In this document: positions 46,102 to 58,419 of the stretch, in pieces
Position numbering within the stretch: position 1 is the first letter of the stretch
How the letters are laid out: each line of letters begins with the position of its first letter
Assembly: GCF_021869535.1 (NCBI RefSeq)
Contig: NW_026262593.1
Span: 71,016,322 to 71,080,321, forward strand
Reading direction: 5' to 3'
Length of the DNA stretch: 64,000 bases
Source: Mytilus californianus
Taxonomy: Eukaryota > Mollusca > Bivalvia > Mytilida > Mytilidae
Position numbers and translations under genes: made by a program
The notes under the pieces: model-generated
Databases searched by the model: none
Told to the model about the DNA's origin: nothing
The model's input: the letters and a program-made list of their open reading frames with translations, nothing else

Positions 46102-46316
46102 CGTCTAAATAACAACCCAAAAATGTTAGATCTGTAATTTTGCGGAAGCAAATTTTTGTTCTTCCCTGGCCAGGATTCGAACTCATGCTACTGAGATATC
46201 GTGGCACCAAATCGCCTTGCACTATACCCGGCGCGCTAGACCACTCGACCACCTAGGCTCGACAACAATCAAGCTTTCGGTGGCCGGGTGTTACCTTTCC
46301 TCGTCAGTTTTTATAT
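46102..46316 (-). mobile_element. tRNA-headed SINE, second minus copy (364-bp tandem)
   Basis: It starts with the same 'cgtctaaataacaaccca' as 45738, exactly 364 bp on, and continues through box B, box A and the 'ctttcggtggccgggtgtta' stretch. The two are a direct duplication that includes flanking sequence, not two independent insertions. Confidence 0.8.
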
Positions 46317-46488
46317 ATTGACTACTGACGACATATATTTTGTACCTGATAGCAATGTCAATCAGGTCTTTGTATTCATGCAGCAAAATCCATGACAAGG
46401 CCGACGAAAATCTGTTTAGTTATGGTCGATTGATATAGTACTGTGTCTATGTATCCCGGCAATACAAGTTTGGACTCGATAGTATAAA

Positions 46489-46624
46489 GATAACACATAG
46501 CTGAGAGGGTGATAGAGTAGATTGTTACCCCGAGAAAACATTGTCAACTGAAGCGAACCCAAGGTTGGCAATGTCTTTTCGAGGGGTAACAATCTGCCCT
46601 ATCATCCTCTCAGATATGTATTAT
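46489..46624. repeat. Long hairpin 1 of the 1243-bp unit
   Basis: The left arm 'cacatagctgagagggtgat' and onward ('gattgttacccc', 'aacattgtcaac') pairs with the right arm ('gttggcaatgt', 'ggggtaacaatc', 'atcctctcagatatgta') over about 55 bp with a loop of about 15 bases. It recurs in each unit at +1243. Confidence 0.85.
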
Positions 46625-49600
46625 TTAATTTATTATACTGAATGTTCTGTTATTACTGTCTATTAAATTTCAAATTTAAAGTAATAAACTATGACGTCTT
46701 GCACATAACCATCCGTATTTAATAAAGTGCACACTTGATCAAGCGTCTCCGTGAAGGGTAATATAGTATTTACCATAGAATAGAGTAAATTGTCTCCCTC
46801 CGTATTAACCAATCAAAATCTGGCATTTTGACATGAAGTATAATAATATATAAAAACACATAGCTTAGAGGGTGATAGCGCAAATTGTTATTTCGAGAAA
46901 ACATTGTCAACTGAGCCCAAGCCAAGGTTGACAATGTTTTTCAGAGGGGTAACAACACTCTGCTCTATCGTCTTCTCAGCTATGCGTTATTTAATTTATT
47001 ATACTGAATGTTCTATCATTATAGTATTTTACTGTTAAATTTTAAATTCAAAGTACACAACTATGATATCACGTACATAACAACGTTAAAACAGAAGTGC
47101 ATGAAGGATGACATTTTTTTATTTTGACAGTCTATGAAAAAGTCCTGAGGCTAAAACGTAGAACTTGAGCATTGTCTTTAATTTATTGATGTAAATCCAA
47201 TAATTGGTTCAGTCCTTTAAATAGTTGATTTTTGATTGATCTGCACATGAGGGTGACACTCAAGAAATTGTCTCCCACTCATCCATGGGATTGAATAAAT
47301 TATCTCCTTCGTATTAGCCAATTAAAATCTGGCATTTTAACGTGAAGTATAATAATATATGATATCCAGTACGGTTGGGGAACACCTACTGACATAGAAA
47401 ATGAGGAATTTCTGATTATTTATTTGTTATTTGTATTGAATTTTAGGATATAAATACATTTATTACTTTTTTAATTGCGAGATGTTATATTTTCTACATT
47501 TGTTCAAGACGGATGGAGAAATAACTAAAAATACACGGCAAAATTATTAGTAGAGTAAACCTTTCATCGAATTTGTTTAATTTTTCATATAATTGTGCCC
47601 ATTATTCAAAAAGAAACGTACGAAATAAAAGGTATATACATGGAAATTGTAAGATAAAACACTTTTCGCACCTCAATATTTGTATTCCTATGCATGAAGC
47701 GAAAGGAATTTGTCGTGTCAAAATAGTAGGACCCGGTTACAATCAAAGAGGGTGATAGAGTAGATTGTTACCCCGAGAAAACATTGTCAACTGAAGCGAA
47801 CCCAAGGTTGGCAATGTCTTTTCGAGGGGTAACAATCTGCCCTATCATCCTCTCAGATATGTATTATTTAATTTATTATACTGAATGTTCTGTTATTACT
47901 GTCCATTAAATTTCAAATTTAAAGTAATAAACTATGACGTCTTGCACATAACCATCCGTATTTAATAAAGTGCACACTTGATCAAGCGTCTCCGTGAAGG
48001 GTAATATAGTATTTACCATAGAATAGAGTAAATTGTCTCCCTCCGTATTAACCAATCAAAATCTGGCATTTTGACATGAAGTATAATAATATATAAAAAC
48101 ACATAGCTTAGAGGGTGATAGCGCAAATTGTTATTTCGAGAAAACATTGTCAACTGAGCCCAAGCCAAGGTTGACAATGTTTTTCAGAGGGGTAACAACA
48201 CTCTGCTCTATCGTCTTCTCAGCTATGCGTTATTTAATTTATTATACTGAATGTTCTATCATTATAGTATTTTACTGTTAAATTTTAAATTCAAAGTACA
48301 CAACTATGATATCACGTACATAACAACGTTAAAACAGAAGTGCATGAAGGATGACATTTTTTTATTTTGACAGTCTATGAAAAAGTCCTGAGGCTAAAAC
48401 GTAGAACTTGAGCATTGTCTTTAATTTATTGATGTAAATCCAATAATTGGTTCAGTCCTTTAAATAGTTGATTTTTGATTGATCTGCACATGAGGGTGAC
48501 ACTCAAGAAATTGTCTCCCACTCATCCATGGGATTGAATAAATTATCTCCTTCGTATTAGCCAATTAAAATCTGGCATTTTAACGTGAAGTATAATAATA
48601 TATGATATCCAGTACGGTTGGGGAACACCTACTGACATAGAAAATGAGGAATTTCTGATTATTTATTTGTTATTTGTATTGAATTTTAGGATATAAATAC
48701 ATTTATTACTTTTTTAATTGCGAGATGTTATATTTTCTACATTTGTTCAAGACGGATGGAGAAATAACTAAAAATACACGGCAAAATTATTAGTAGAGTA
48801 AACCTTTCATCGAATTTGTTTAATTTTTCATATAATTGTGCCCATTATTCAAAAAGAAACGTACGAAATAAAAGGTATATACATGGAAATTGTAAGATAA
48901 AACACTTTTCGCACCTCAATATTTGTATTCCTATGCATGAAGCGAAAGGAATTTGTCGTGTCAAAATAGTAGGACCCGGTTACAATCAAAGAGGGTGATA
49001 GAGTAGATTGTTACCCCGAGAAAACATTGTCAACTGAAGCGAACCCAAGGTTGGCAATGTCTTTTCGAGGGGTAACAATCTGCCCTATCATCCTCTCAGA
49101 TATGTATTATTTAATTTATTATACTGAATGTTCTGTTATTACTGTCTATTAAATTTCAAATTTAAAGTAATAAACTATGACGTCTTGCACATAACCATCC
49201 GTATTTAATAAAGTGCACACTTGATCAAGCGTCTCCGTGAAGGGTAATATAGTATTTACCATAGAATAGAGTAAATTGTCTCCCTCCGTATAAACCAATC
49301 AAAATCTGGCATTTTGACATGAAGTATAATAATATATAAAAACACATAGCTTAGAGGGTGATAGCGCAAATTGTTATTTCGAGAAAACATTGTCAACTGA
49401 GCCCAAGCCAAGGTTGACAATGTTTTTCAGAGGGGTAACAACACTCTGCTCTATCGTCTTCTCAGCTATGCGTTATTTAATTTATTATACTGAATGTTCT
49501 ATCATTATAGTATTTTACTGTTAAATTTTAAATTCAAAGTACACAACTATGATATCACGTACATAACAACGTTAAAACAGAAGTGCATGAAGGATGACAT

Positions 49601-50225
49601 TTTTTTATTTTGACAGTCTATGAAAAAGTCCTGAGGCTAAAACGTAGAACTTGAGCATTGTCTTTAATTTATTGATGTAAATCCAATAATTGGTTCAGTC
49701 CTTTAAATAGTTGATTTTTGATTGATCTGCACATGAGGGTGACACTCAAGAAATTGTCTCCCACTCATCCATGGGATTGAATAAATTATCTACTTCGTAT
49801 TAGCCAATTAAAATCTGGCATTTTAACGTGAAGTATAATAATATATGATATCCAGTACGTTTGGGGAACACCTACTGACATAGAAAATGAGGAATTTCTG
49901 ATTATTTATTTGTTATTTGTATTGAATTTTAGGATATAAATACAATTATTACTTTTTTAATTGCGAGATGTTATATTTTCTACATTTGTTCAAGACGGAT
50001 GGAGAAATAACTAAAAATACACGGCAAAATTATTAGTAGAGTAAACCTTTCATCGAATTTGTTTAATTTTTCATATAATTGTGCCCATTATTCAAAAAGA
50101 AACGTACGAAATAAAAGGTATATACATGGAAATTGTAAGATAAAACACTTTTCGCACCTCAATATTTGTATTCCTATGCATGAAGCGAAAGGAATTTGTC
50201 GTGTCAAAATAGTAGGACCCGGTTT
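46504..50225 (+). repeat. Three tandem units of 1243 bp
   Basis: Units start at 46504, 47747 and 48990 ('agagggtgatagagtagatt'). They differ only by scattered single bases, and the last unit ends at about 50225 ('acccggtt'). Each unit holds two related sub-blocks about 364 bp apart, each opening with a long hairpin, then about 370 bp of single-copy sequence. A 60-codon frame starting at 47573, 48816 and 50059 is carried along in each unit but runs on into unrelated sequence in the last, so I do not call it a gene. Confidence 0.96.
46857..46985. repeat. Long hairpin 2 of the 1243-bp unit
   Basis: This is a diverged copy of hairpin 1: arms 'agcttagagggtgatagcgc' and 'ctctatcgtcttctcagcta', with inner arms 'aacattgtcaac' and 'gttgacaatgtt'. 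It also recurs in each unit. Confidence 0.8.
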
Positions 50226-50440
50226 CGACAACAAATTCTACAATGCAGGACCTACAAGTTTACTATTAATTAAAATCTGACATTCAACAGGCGTTTAATG
50301 GCTCGTTGCACAACAATTTCTCCAAGGGAACAACCCATCATTTTCTGAATCCACAAACACAGTGCTTTGTCATATGGACTCTGATGGATAGTTGTCTCAT
50401 TGGCAATTGAACCACATTCTCTTATTTTTTTATCCATTAA
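50226..50440 (+). repeat. Retroelement-like tail fragment
   Basis: 'ctctgatggatagttgtctc' and 'attggcaattgaaccacatt' match the end of the 21110-21482 repeat. Confidence 0.6.
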
Positions 50441-50524
50441 CTACTTACAAAAACTTCTTGACGTTTGTTCCGTTTTTCCTTGGGATTGAATATAACGATA
50501 TTACAATGGTAAGTTAATGTAACA

Positions 50525-51015
50525 TTCTATATTGCTATTTGAAAACACTTGCAATTACCAAAGATGGTAAGGTGGAAAATTATAATTTTAACACGGTAAG
50601 TGTATTCCAACATGGACTTGACTACGACTTCAACCTAAATGTAATGATATTACCTGTAGCAACAATAAGAAGGCATTTACTGAGGTCATTTATAAGTAAA
50701 AAGAATAAAATAACAAAGAACATTGTTATAATAGAGTCATATTTCTTAATTTGCTGTAAACTAAGTTGATTAGATCATTGAGACTCTTTTGTTCAATTAA
50801 AGTTATAATAATAGATAATCAATCATTGACAAATGAGTATTGTTAATAAAACATACATTGTTCTTTGTGATTGTCAAGCGCAATTTAAAGTGTTGATGCT
50901 AAAACAGATTTAATAAGCTTAGTACAGTCTAATTTGCAATAATATATTTTATATCGTATACTTTATTACACTACTATTCCTCTTAATAAATTGAAAAATC
51001 GACTACATTTTCTAA
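50525..51015. repeat. Segmental duplicate C (with 56245-56690)
   Basis: Co-linear words with 56245-56690 include 'catttactgaggtca', 'ataacaaagaa', 'gattagat', 'aatgagtattgttaa' and 'acactactattcctctt'. Both copies precede reverse transcriptase remnants, so a larger element or segment was duplicated. Confidence 0.65.
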
Positions 51016-51114
51016 TTAGAATAGCGCTTTACACATCCATTGATCTCATTGGCAATCATAACACATAACCTTATTTTCACATTTCGGACAGAAATGGGAA
51101 TCATAGATAAAAAT

Positions 51115-51525
51115 TTCTTACACCTTTTAAAGTCTAACAGAGTTCAACGACAAGAACACCGAAGATGATTTTAACAAAATGCTGTAATTTTTCGTCAACA
51201 ACAAATCTGTCGAGATAATAATATATGGACAAACACTTGGTATTCAAGTTGGTATTAATTGTGCACCATTTGGGCCAACTTGTTGCTATATTTATGCAAA
51301 GAATAAACGAACAAAATTCGTACCTCTTAAGCACCTTACTCATCTAAATAAAATGTTAATTTTACCGACGGAAATCATGTTACTTCTTAACATGTTTTAT
51401 CTTAATATTGACACATATGAACGACTTGAAATTAGGAAAATGCATGCCAAACGTAACGATTTCATTTTAAGCTTCCCAATTACCATTAGTAATAAATCCT
51501 TTGCCATTATTAAAGCGTTTAAATA
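51115..51525 (+). pseudogene. Reverse transcriptase remnant B1
   Basis: The plus strand encodes a decayed LGIQVGINCAP block (about 51236-51275, matching IPxGxNCAP of the other remnants) and then a FYLNIDTYERLEIRKMHAKR stretch that corresponds to the LDL..D..GRL..YDKRDDF block. The region with the YxDD motif is missing between them, so the copy is internally deleted and dead. Confidence 0.55.
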
Positions 51526-51824
51526 TCAAATATATTATGAGAATGCATAAATACAATATACTGACTTGATTAATAATACATTGAAATTTTTAAAGAGTTC
51601 TGCTGCAAAATCTTCAATCATTATCTTGATATTTTTGCAGAAATACTTAGAATTGAGATTTTCTACGCTTTATATTCATATTCTCATGCTCAACTGAAAG
51701 AAAAACACATCGTCATATTGTAGATTTTAAATACAAAGATGGGTGATGTAGATAAAAAAAAATCTTCCTTTAGGTCATGAAAAAATCTTTTTTGGTAAAA
51801 AAAACCCACTTATTTCAAAAAACA

Positions 51825-52335
51825 AAAGCGCTGATATCATCAAAATGCTCGACATTTTGATCGACAACATTTGTTCAGTATGGTGAATTGATATTTCAGC
51901 TGACAGTCTGTAGTCCAATGGATAATAATTGTACACTCCAACTTGCAGACTTGAAATTGTAGTCATATGAAGCAGAGTTCATACAAAATCTTCTCAAGGA
52001 ATAAAAAAAACCCCAAACCTTTCAAAGTCCATTAATTTCACTGTCAGATATATTGATGATGTTCTGTCATTCAATAATCTACAATTCCGTAAGTGCTGTA
52101 CCTCATATATCCCAGTGAACGTGATATTAATGCTACTCTCGAAACAAAACGGTCTGCTTCATATCTTGATCTTTTCCTCGATGTGGACAAAGATGGACGA
52201 CTTCAAAATAGAATATATGATAAACGAGATTATTTCAACTTTCCATTTGTCAACTTCCCATTTTTCAACAGTATCATACCCTATGTCCTACTTTATGTCG
52301 CAGTCTTAGATGTTAATATACCAGATAAGTCGTCT
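51825..52335 (+). pseudogene. Reverse transcriptase remnant B2
   Basis: It contains, over several frames, MLDILIDNI (about 51845), a decayed NCAP block, then VRYIDDVLSFNN (about 52040-52080, catalytic YIDD intact), SASYLDLFLDVDKDGRL and YDKRDYFNF. Several frame changes and stops interrupt it. It is closer to remnant A than to remnant C. Confidence 0.75.
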
Positions 52336-52724
52336 AATCTTTAATCTCATCGACTCTGTCCTTTTCTTGATTGTTACATCTTGACTGGGTTATGCATGCA
52401 GAACAGTAGACGCTTACCTTGTCAACAAATTTGGGTTTTTTTCCCTTTGGAGTTTATGTCTTTTCCTCGGTATTTGTGCACTACCATGATTTATCTTCTA
52501 GGTCGTTTTATGAGATTTGGAACATTGATAAACTATTGTTTCCTTAATTCATTCAATGCGGTATTTTTCTTACACCTAAAATACTACTTCTAGGAAAAAC
52601 GACTGAAATCAATATTATACAAGTTGAAAAGTTACAATAATGATTTAGTTAACTAATACGATGTGTCAGTGTCTCTGTCTCAACTTAGAGGGACATAGTC
52701 ATAAATCCTTTATATCAATCCTAA

Positions 52725-54785
52725 GACACTATTGTATTCAATAAAGGTTTTGATTTTGTAAATATTGCCGGTATTTTTAACGACCATTCTGTTAAAGAAC
52801 AAATTCCGGGATATTTTGATAATACTGAGCTCCCTCTTATTTGTTATATTTACAAGAAATCTACCCGGAAATTTGTGTTTAATTATAGCCAATTGTGTAA
52901 TGATGTTAATATCAGTGAAAATACATCTACTTCATGTAATTGCAGTAATTCAGAATACATTTATGGACCCATTGTTATAACAGGAGATCTTAACATCGTT
53001 CAAGACCGAGAGTTAAAATCATTCCTCAGTAAAGGACCTAAATATCGTCCCCCGTCAATTATTAATTGGAATGAGTGTCGGTATATCATCCACGACTCAC
53101 TCCATACTTACTGTTTGAAATGGATAAAACGGGAAAAAGCTGACAAAAAATCTTTGGACTCTTTTTTTAATTCAGTAATGAACATAGTTGATATACGTAT
53201 TCAACATTTTAAAGAACATTTTACTCTTAACAATAACCACAATAAACCAATAGCTCGTATCAAACATAAACTAAAAGAACTAGCCAAGGAATTTGTTTTT
53301 GTCCCGGCCGATAAAGCTGCTAATAATATTATTATTGTTTGACGTAAATTTTACATTGAGGTTCTGAAAAAAGAAATCACCAATTCACCAACATTCCAAC
53401 TGACTCTATTTTCAGAAAACGACATCTGTAACAAACATAAACTTTTAGCTACCGCTTTACATGCAGAACCAAATACAATGAAAGTCCCAACTATGTATTG
53501 GCTTCCGAAGCTACACAAAACACCTTACAAATATAGATTCATTTCGTCTTCAAGCCATTGTTCCACTACTAAATTGTCTATTCTTCTTACCAGTACACTT
53601 GGTACAATAAAAAACCTGATAATAAATTGTTCAAATAAGGCCTTCGAAAATAGTGGAATTAATTACTTTTGGAGTGTCAAGAACTCGTTGGAAGTACTTG
53701 ATAAATTACATGCATATATTGGTGATTTTGAATCTGTTCAAAGTTTTGATTTTTCTACCCTATATACCACATTGCCTCACATTTTCATTAAGAAAAAATT
53801 CACACACCTAATTAAATGGGCATTTAAAAAGTCAGAATGTGAATATATATGTTCAAACTCTTTTAGGTCATTTTTTAGTAGCAATAAACAAAAAAACTAT
53901 GTCAATTGGACATGCTTTGATACTATATATGCCCTTGAATTTTTACTAGATAACATGTTTATTCGCTTTGGAGATTCCGTATATCGTCAGGTTATCGGAA
54001 TTCCAATGGGAACTAACTGTGCACCACTTATTGCGGACCTTTTTTTGTATTGCTATGAGTTACAATTTATGACAAAAATCAGCAAAGACCCATCGAAACA
54101 ACATCTGATACACAAATTTAATAATACTTTTAGATATTTGGATGATATTTTGGCTCTCAATAATGACGACTTCAGTATGTATACTAAAGAAATTTATCCT
54201 GTTGAACTTACTTTAAATAAAGCTAATACTAACAATTACCACTGCCCTTTCCTCGATCTTGATATCTATATCATTAACGGAAAGCTTAATACTAAAATAT
54301 ATGATAAAAGAGATGATTTTTCATTTCCTATCGTTAATTATCCATTTTTAGATGGTGACGTTCCCTTGTAACCATCTTACGGTGTTTATATATCTCAACT
54401 TGTACGATTCGCTCGTGTATGTAACAATGTTTTAGATTTTAACGAGAGAAATTTATGTATTACTGAAAAATTATTACACCAGGGTTTTCAATATCACAAA
54501 CTAGTCAAAACATTTACTAAATTTTATCATCGGTATAAGGACATCATTCGTAAATATAGCTCAACATGCAGACTTCTTATACGTTCAGGTATTTCACATC
54601 CAATTTTTTATGGAAATATTCTTTATAAAGCACAAAAATGTCAGTATTCACCTCTGAAACTAACAAAACCTTGAAATAGACTTATTAAGAAGGGATATAG
54701 TTACGATACTGTTGTCAGGTCATTAAAGATTGCATATTTTGGCGTTAATATTGATTCACTTATAGGGTCTTTGCATCGGCACTAA
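52725..54785 (+). pseudogene. Nearly complete Penelope-type reverse transcriptase with three stops
   Basis: One frame runs from 52725 to the stop at 54783-54785 without any frameshift, broken only by TGA at 53340-53342, TAA at 54369-54371 and TGA at 54672-54674. In order: a Cys-containing N-terminal part (CNCSNSEYIYG, about 52937-52970), VPADKAANNIIIV just before the first stop, KVPTMYWLPKLHK (about 53481-53520, the PxLHK block typical of Penelope-like elements), VIGIPMGTNCAPLIADLFL (about 53991-54048), FRYLDDILALNN (YLDD at 54135-54146), and YDKRDDFSF (about 54300). About 685 codons are visible; the N-terminus continues upstream of a TAA at 52722 or is lost. No GIY-YIG endonuclease is seen after the reverse transcriptase. 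It is inactive as read, though assembly errors could account for single stops. Confidence 0.88.
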
Positions 54786-55435
54786 ACACATGTATTTAAA
54801 AACCAGTTGTTGGCATGACACGGGTTATGTTCTTCTCATATATGTTATGATGGTATGATACTAAACCCCTAACGGGAAGGATTGTGCCTGATATTCATAT
54901 GATGAAGACATAATCTTTCAATCAGTTTAATTGAAGTCTGGAGCTGGCATGTCAGTTAACTGCTAGTAGTCTGTTGTTATTTATGTATTATTGTCATTTT
55001 GTTTATTTTCTTTGGTTACATCTTCTGACATCAGACTCGGACTTCTCTTGTACTGAATTTTAATGTGCGTATTGTTATGCGTTTACTTTTCTACATTGGC
55101 TAGAGGTATAGGGGAGGGTTGAGATCTCATAAACATGTTTAACCCCGCCGCATTTTTGCGCCTGTCCCAAGTCAGGAGCCTCTAGCCTGTTAGTCTTGTA
55201 TTATTTTTAATTTTAGTTCTTGTGTACAATTTGGAGTTTAGTATGGCGTTCATTATCACTGAACTAGTATATATATTTGTTTAGGGGCCAGCTGAAGGAC
55301 GCCTCCGGGTGCGGGAATTTCTCGCTGCATTGAAGACCTGTTGGTGACCTCCTGCTGTTGTCTGTTCTATGGTCGGTTTGTTGTCTCTTTGACACATTCC
55401 CCATTTCCATTCTCAATTTTATTATCATTTAAGAT
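54786..55435 (+). repeat. 3' untranslated region of remnant C, ending in a shared terminus
   Basis: Non-coding sequence after the last stop includes 'cccaagtcaggagcctctag' and, at 55290-55425, the terminus repeat seen alone at 13985-14128 and 17205-17350. The solo copies are therefore likely 5'-truncated insertions of the same or a related retroelement. Confidence 0.65.
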
Positions 55436-56240
55436 AAGAGACAATATCACTTGATCAAATCTCATAAATACATTTGAAATATAACAAGACAAACATTAAG
55501 GAATTGCTTGAACTCAAAGGGGAGCTAATCAAGTATGTCGTCAGGGACAGTCTCCTTCTATGTTTGCACCATTACCCATGAGAAATACATGTACACTAAG
55601 ATTAATCTGTTAAGTTATGATTGATTGATTGATTCTTGTTTGCTGAATGTCCCGGAGAAAAGATGTCATGCATATTCAGAACGAGTTAGGAAACCAGGAC
55701 CATAGGAAGGAAATACACGCTTCCTTTAGAAAGTGAAAAAAGATGAATATTTTAAAACTGCACACTATGTTTGTCAAATTCTGCATTAATATACCTTAAT
55801 TAGATATCTTTTTATCTTAATTTTGTTGAAATTTTATAGGAAGTACAATTGAAATTATCAAATTTGTCTTATGACTAAAATTATTAACAAATATTGTATA
55901 CACTCATTAAAACATTGGTCGTTTGACTAGCATAGAAACAAATAATAGGTATATTAATTTGAGAATCTGAAATGCTATGTATAATTGCTTTTCATAAAAT
56001 CATCACAGAACAGGTAAATTCCTTATCCTATAATATACTAGGCATTATAAATAGCAATGTGGAAAATGAATAGAGGTTTAAAAAATGTAATATCTAAACA
56101 TTTCAGTCTAACACATGTATAATATACAAAAATGATACTGACATTCAAAAACATTCAAAAACATGTACAATTTGGCGTGTGTATAAGTTTTCCGTAAGGA
56201 ATCGTCTAAATCTGTTTCAAAATGATAGCTACAGATATCA
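55436..56240. other. Mostly non-coding, with a reversed SINE-like fragment
   Basis: At 55620-55715 'gattgattgattgattctt' and 'catgcatattcag' are the reverse complement of the end of the SINE-like repeat at 31890-32343. Nothing else is supported. Confidence 0.5.
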
Positions 56241-56244
56241 TTGT

Positions 56245-56690
56245 ATGTTACATTTGATAGACACTTGTAATCACCAAACACAGTAAGGTGATTACAGTGA
56301 ATTCATGCCAACGATAACTTAGCTTTCATACCATTATCAACAATGAATATGTATTTACTGAGGTCAAGTATATGTAAAAAGATAAAAATAACAAAGAAGA
56401 CTTTTATAATATTGTCTTATTTCTCAATAAGGTGATTAGATTAATGCGAATCTTTGTACGGTTAAAGTTTTTAATGATAGGTAACTGAGGAATGGGTATT
56501 GTTAAAATTGTACGTTATAATTGTCAATCACCATTAAGAGTGTTCGTTGTAAATAGATTAAATCAGTTTTATTATAATATCATTTGTATTAATTGTTTAC
56601 CTTCATAAATTTCATATCGTGTAGCATGTTTACACTACTATTCCTCTTGCTCAATTGAAAAGAACTAACTCCATCTTTTAATTAAACAAT
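56245..56690. repeat. Segmental duplicate D (with 50525-51015)
   Basis: Second copy of the block described at 50525-51015, more diverged. Confidence 0.65.
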
Positions 56691-57439
56691 TATTTCCGCA
56701 TCCTGGTTGATGGTTCTGAATTTTCACCATGTAAGTACGTCATTGTGCATCTCCCGATTGGTCTTTTTTTAACAAATTACATAATTTATTGAAACTTTAT
56801 CAGAATCTTAAACATATAATACCATGGTACACTACTTATTTTGTTTTATGACCCACACTATCTTTGGGGTTTTCCTAAGCAAATTAAAGTCTTTGCCATT
56901 CCTGCATACTGGGCGGGGTTATCATTCATGAAAACAACAAGTTATAAATTTCATGCCTTCGAAGCGCTTTCCTGGATTTATCTTCATCAGGAACGCGCAA
57001 AGCCGAATATGTGAAAGCCAAGGATGTATAATACCGAAAAAGTTGAGGAGCTATATGACCGCAAAGGACCTAAAGATATCACTCTGTCCACAGTACGTCT
57101 GGTTTGTTTCTCGACCAGACAGCTAGTTATACTAGCACTTGTAACAAAAATTCAATTCACACCCAATTAGTACTTCAGGGAAGAAAATTGCAATAGTTGT
57201 TAGCATTGATTTTGATTTGAATTGACTAAACTCCAATGTACCCCTAACGTAATTACCTTGCGTAAGTTCTTACTAACACTACTCCGAATTTAGCACAAAA
57301 CGATATGTTCATTAAATACAATCCTCGCAACAATATGCATACAAAAAAAAAGAAAATCAAGCTTTTACATAATGTTGACACAATCCTAACATAAATTTTG
57401 AAAAGCTACAAAAAAGATTAAAACACATCACAGCTTAAG

Positions 57440-58412
57440 GCCGCTTCTGAACATTTGAAGGTCCCTACTATGTATTGGTTAAGTAAACTACACATAAAAC
57501 CAGTAGATTATCGTTTCATCTCGGCCTCTAGTAAGTGTTCTACAACTAATCTTTCAGTGCTTTTAACTAGCTCCTTAACTACTACCAAAGAACTTATCAT
57601 TAACTTTTGTAAAAAATATATGAAAGTTGTGGAATTAACTATTTTTGGAGTGTCAAAACATCTTTAGATAAATTACGTGCTTTTGGTGGTTCTTTTGATT
57701 GTGTTGACAGTTTTGACTTTTTCAACTCTTTACACTACACTTCCACACAATCTTATCAAACAAAAGATTCCATATTTGATTAAATGGTCGTTTTGTAAAT
57801 CTGAATGCATTTATACATGTATATATATATTTATATATTTGCAGCAACTCATTTAAAGTCTTTTTCCCTTAAGAGAAAGGTAAATATGCTAGATATACTT
57901 ACTGGAGGTGTGATGAGATGATTGAAGCTGATAATTTTCGCCTTGATGATATCTATGTACGTTTCGGCAATAAGGTTTATCGACAGGATGTAGGTATACC
58001 CCTATGTGCACCAATTGCGCCCCTTTGATAGCAGACTTGTTCTTGTACTGTTATGAATCACAGTTTATGACCAAACTCAGTAAAGACCCGTCTAAATTGC
58101 ATTTAATTGATAAATTGGACAACATTTACCGTTATCTAAATGATATTGTTTTGTTAAATAATCAAGAATTTTCAAAATATACTGCCGAAATTTACCCAAA
58201 AGGATCTTACTTTAAATAAATCAAATATAAACGATAATAACTGTCCTTTCCTAGATTCAGATATTTCAGTTTTACACGGGAAGTTCTACACAAAAAATTA
58301 CGACAAAAGGGACGATTTTTCGTTCCCTATTGCTAATTTTCATTTTTGGGCGGTGATGTTCCATTGGCACCACCTTACGGGGTTTATATATCCACAACTC
58401 GTTCGCTATGTG
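57440..58412 (+). pseudogene. Reverse transcriptase remnant D with altered catalytic motif
   Basis: It is closely related to the 52725-54785 copy. KVPTMYWLSKLH opens it (57455), then LLTSSLTTTKELIINF, a frame change near 57610, an insertion of TA-rich sequence near 57815-57840, TNCAPLIADLFLYCYE (58007) and YRYLNDIVLLNN. The YLDD of the other copies is YLND here, so the second-to-last metal-binding position is lost. Further breaks follow at about 58210 and 58345. It ends near the GVYISTTRS-like block. It is dead by several independent lesions. Confidence 0.82.
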
Positions 58413-58419
58413 CCAAAAT

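Noticed and set aside
47573-50280. 60-codon frame repeated three times at 1243-bp spacing
   Set aside because: It is carried by the tandem unit; its end changes at the array border, and no coding signal or splice context supports it.
53340-53342. TGA as a selenocysteine or readthrough codon in the reverse transcriptase
   Set aside because: Two more stops follow in the same frame and sister copies are clearly decayed, so simple inactivation is more likely.
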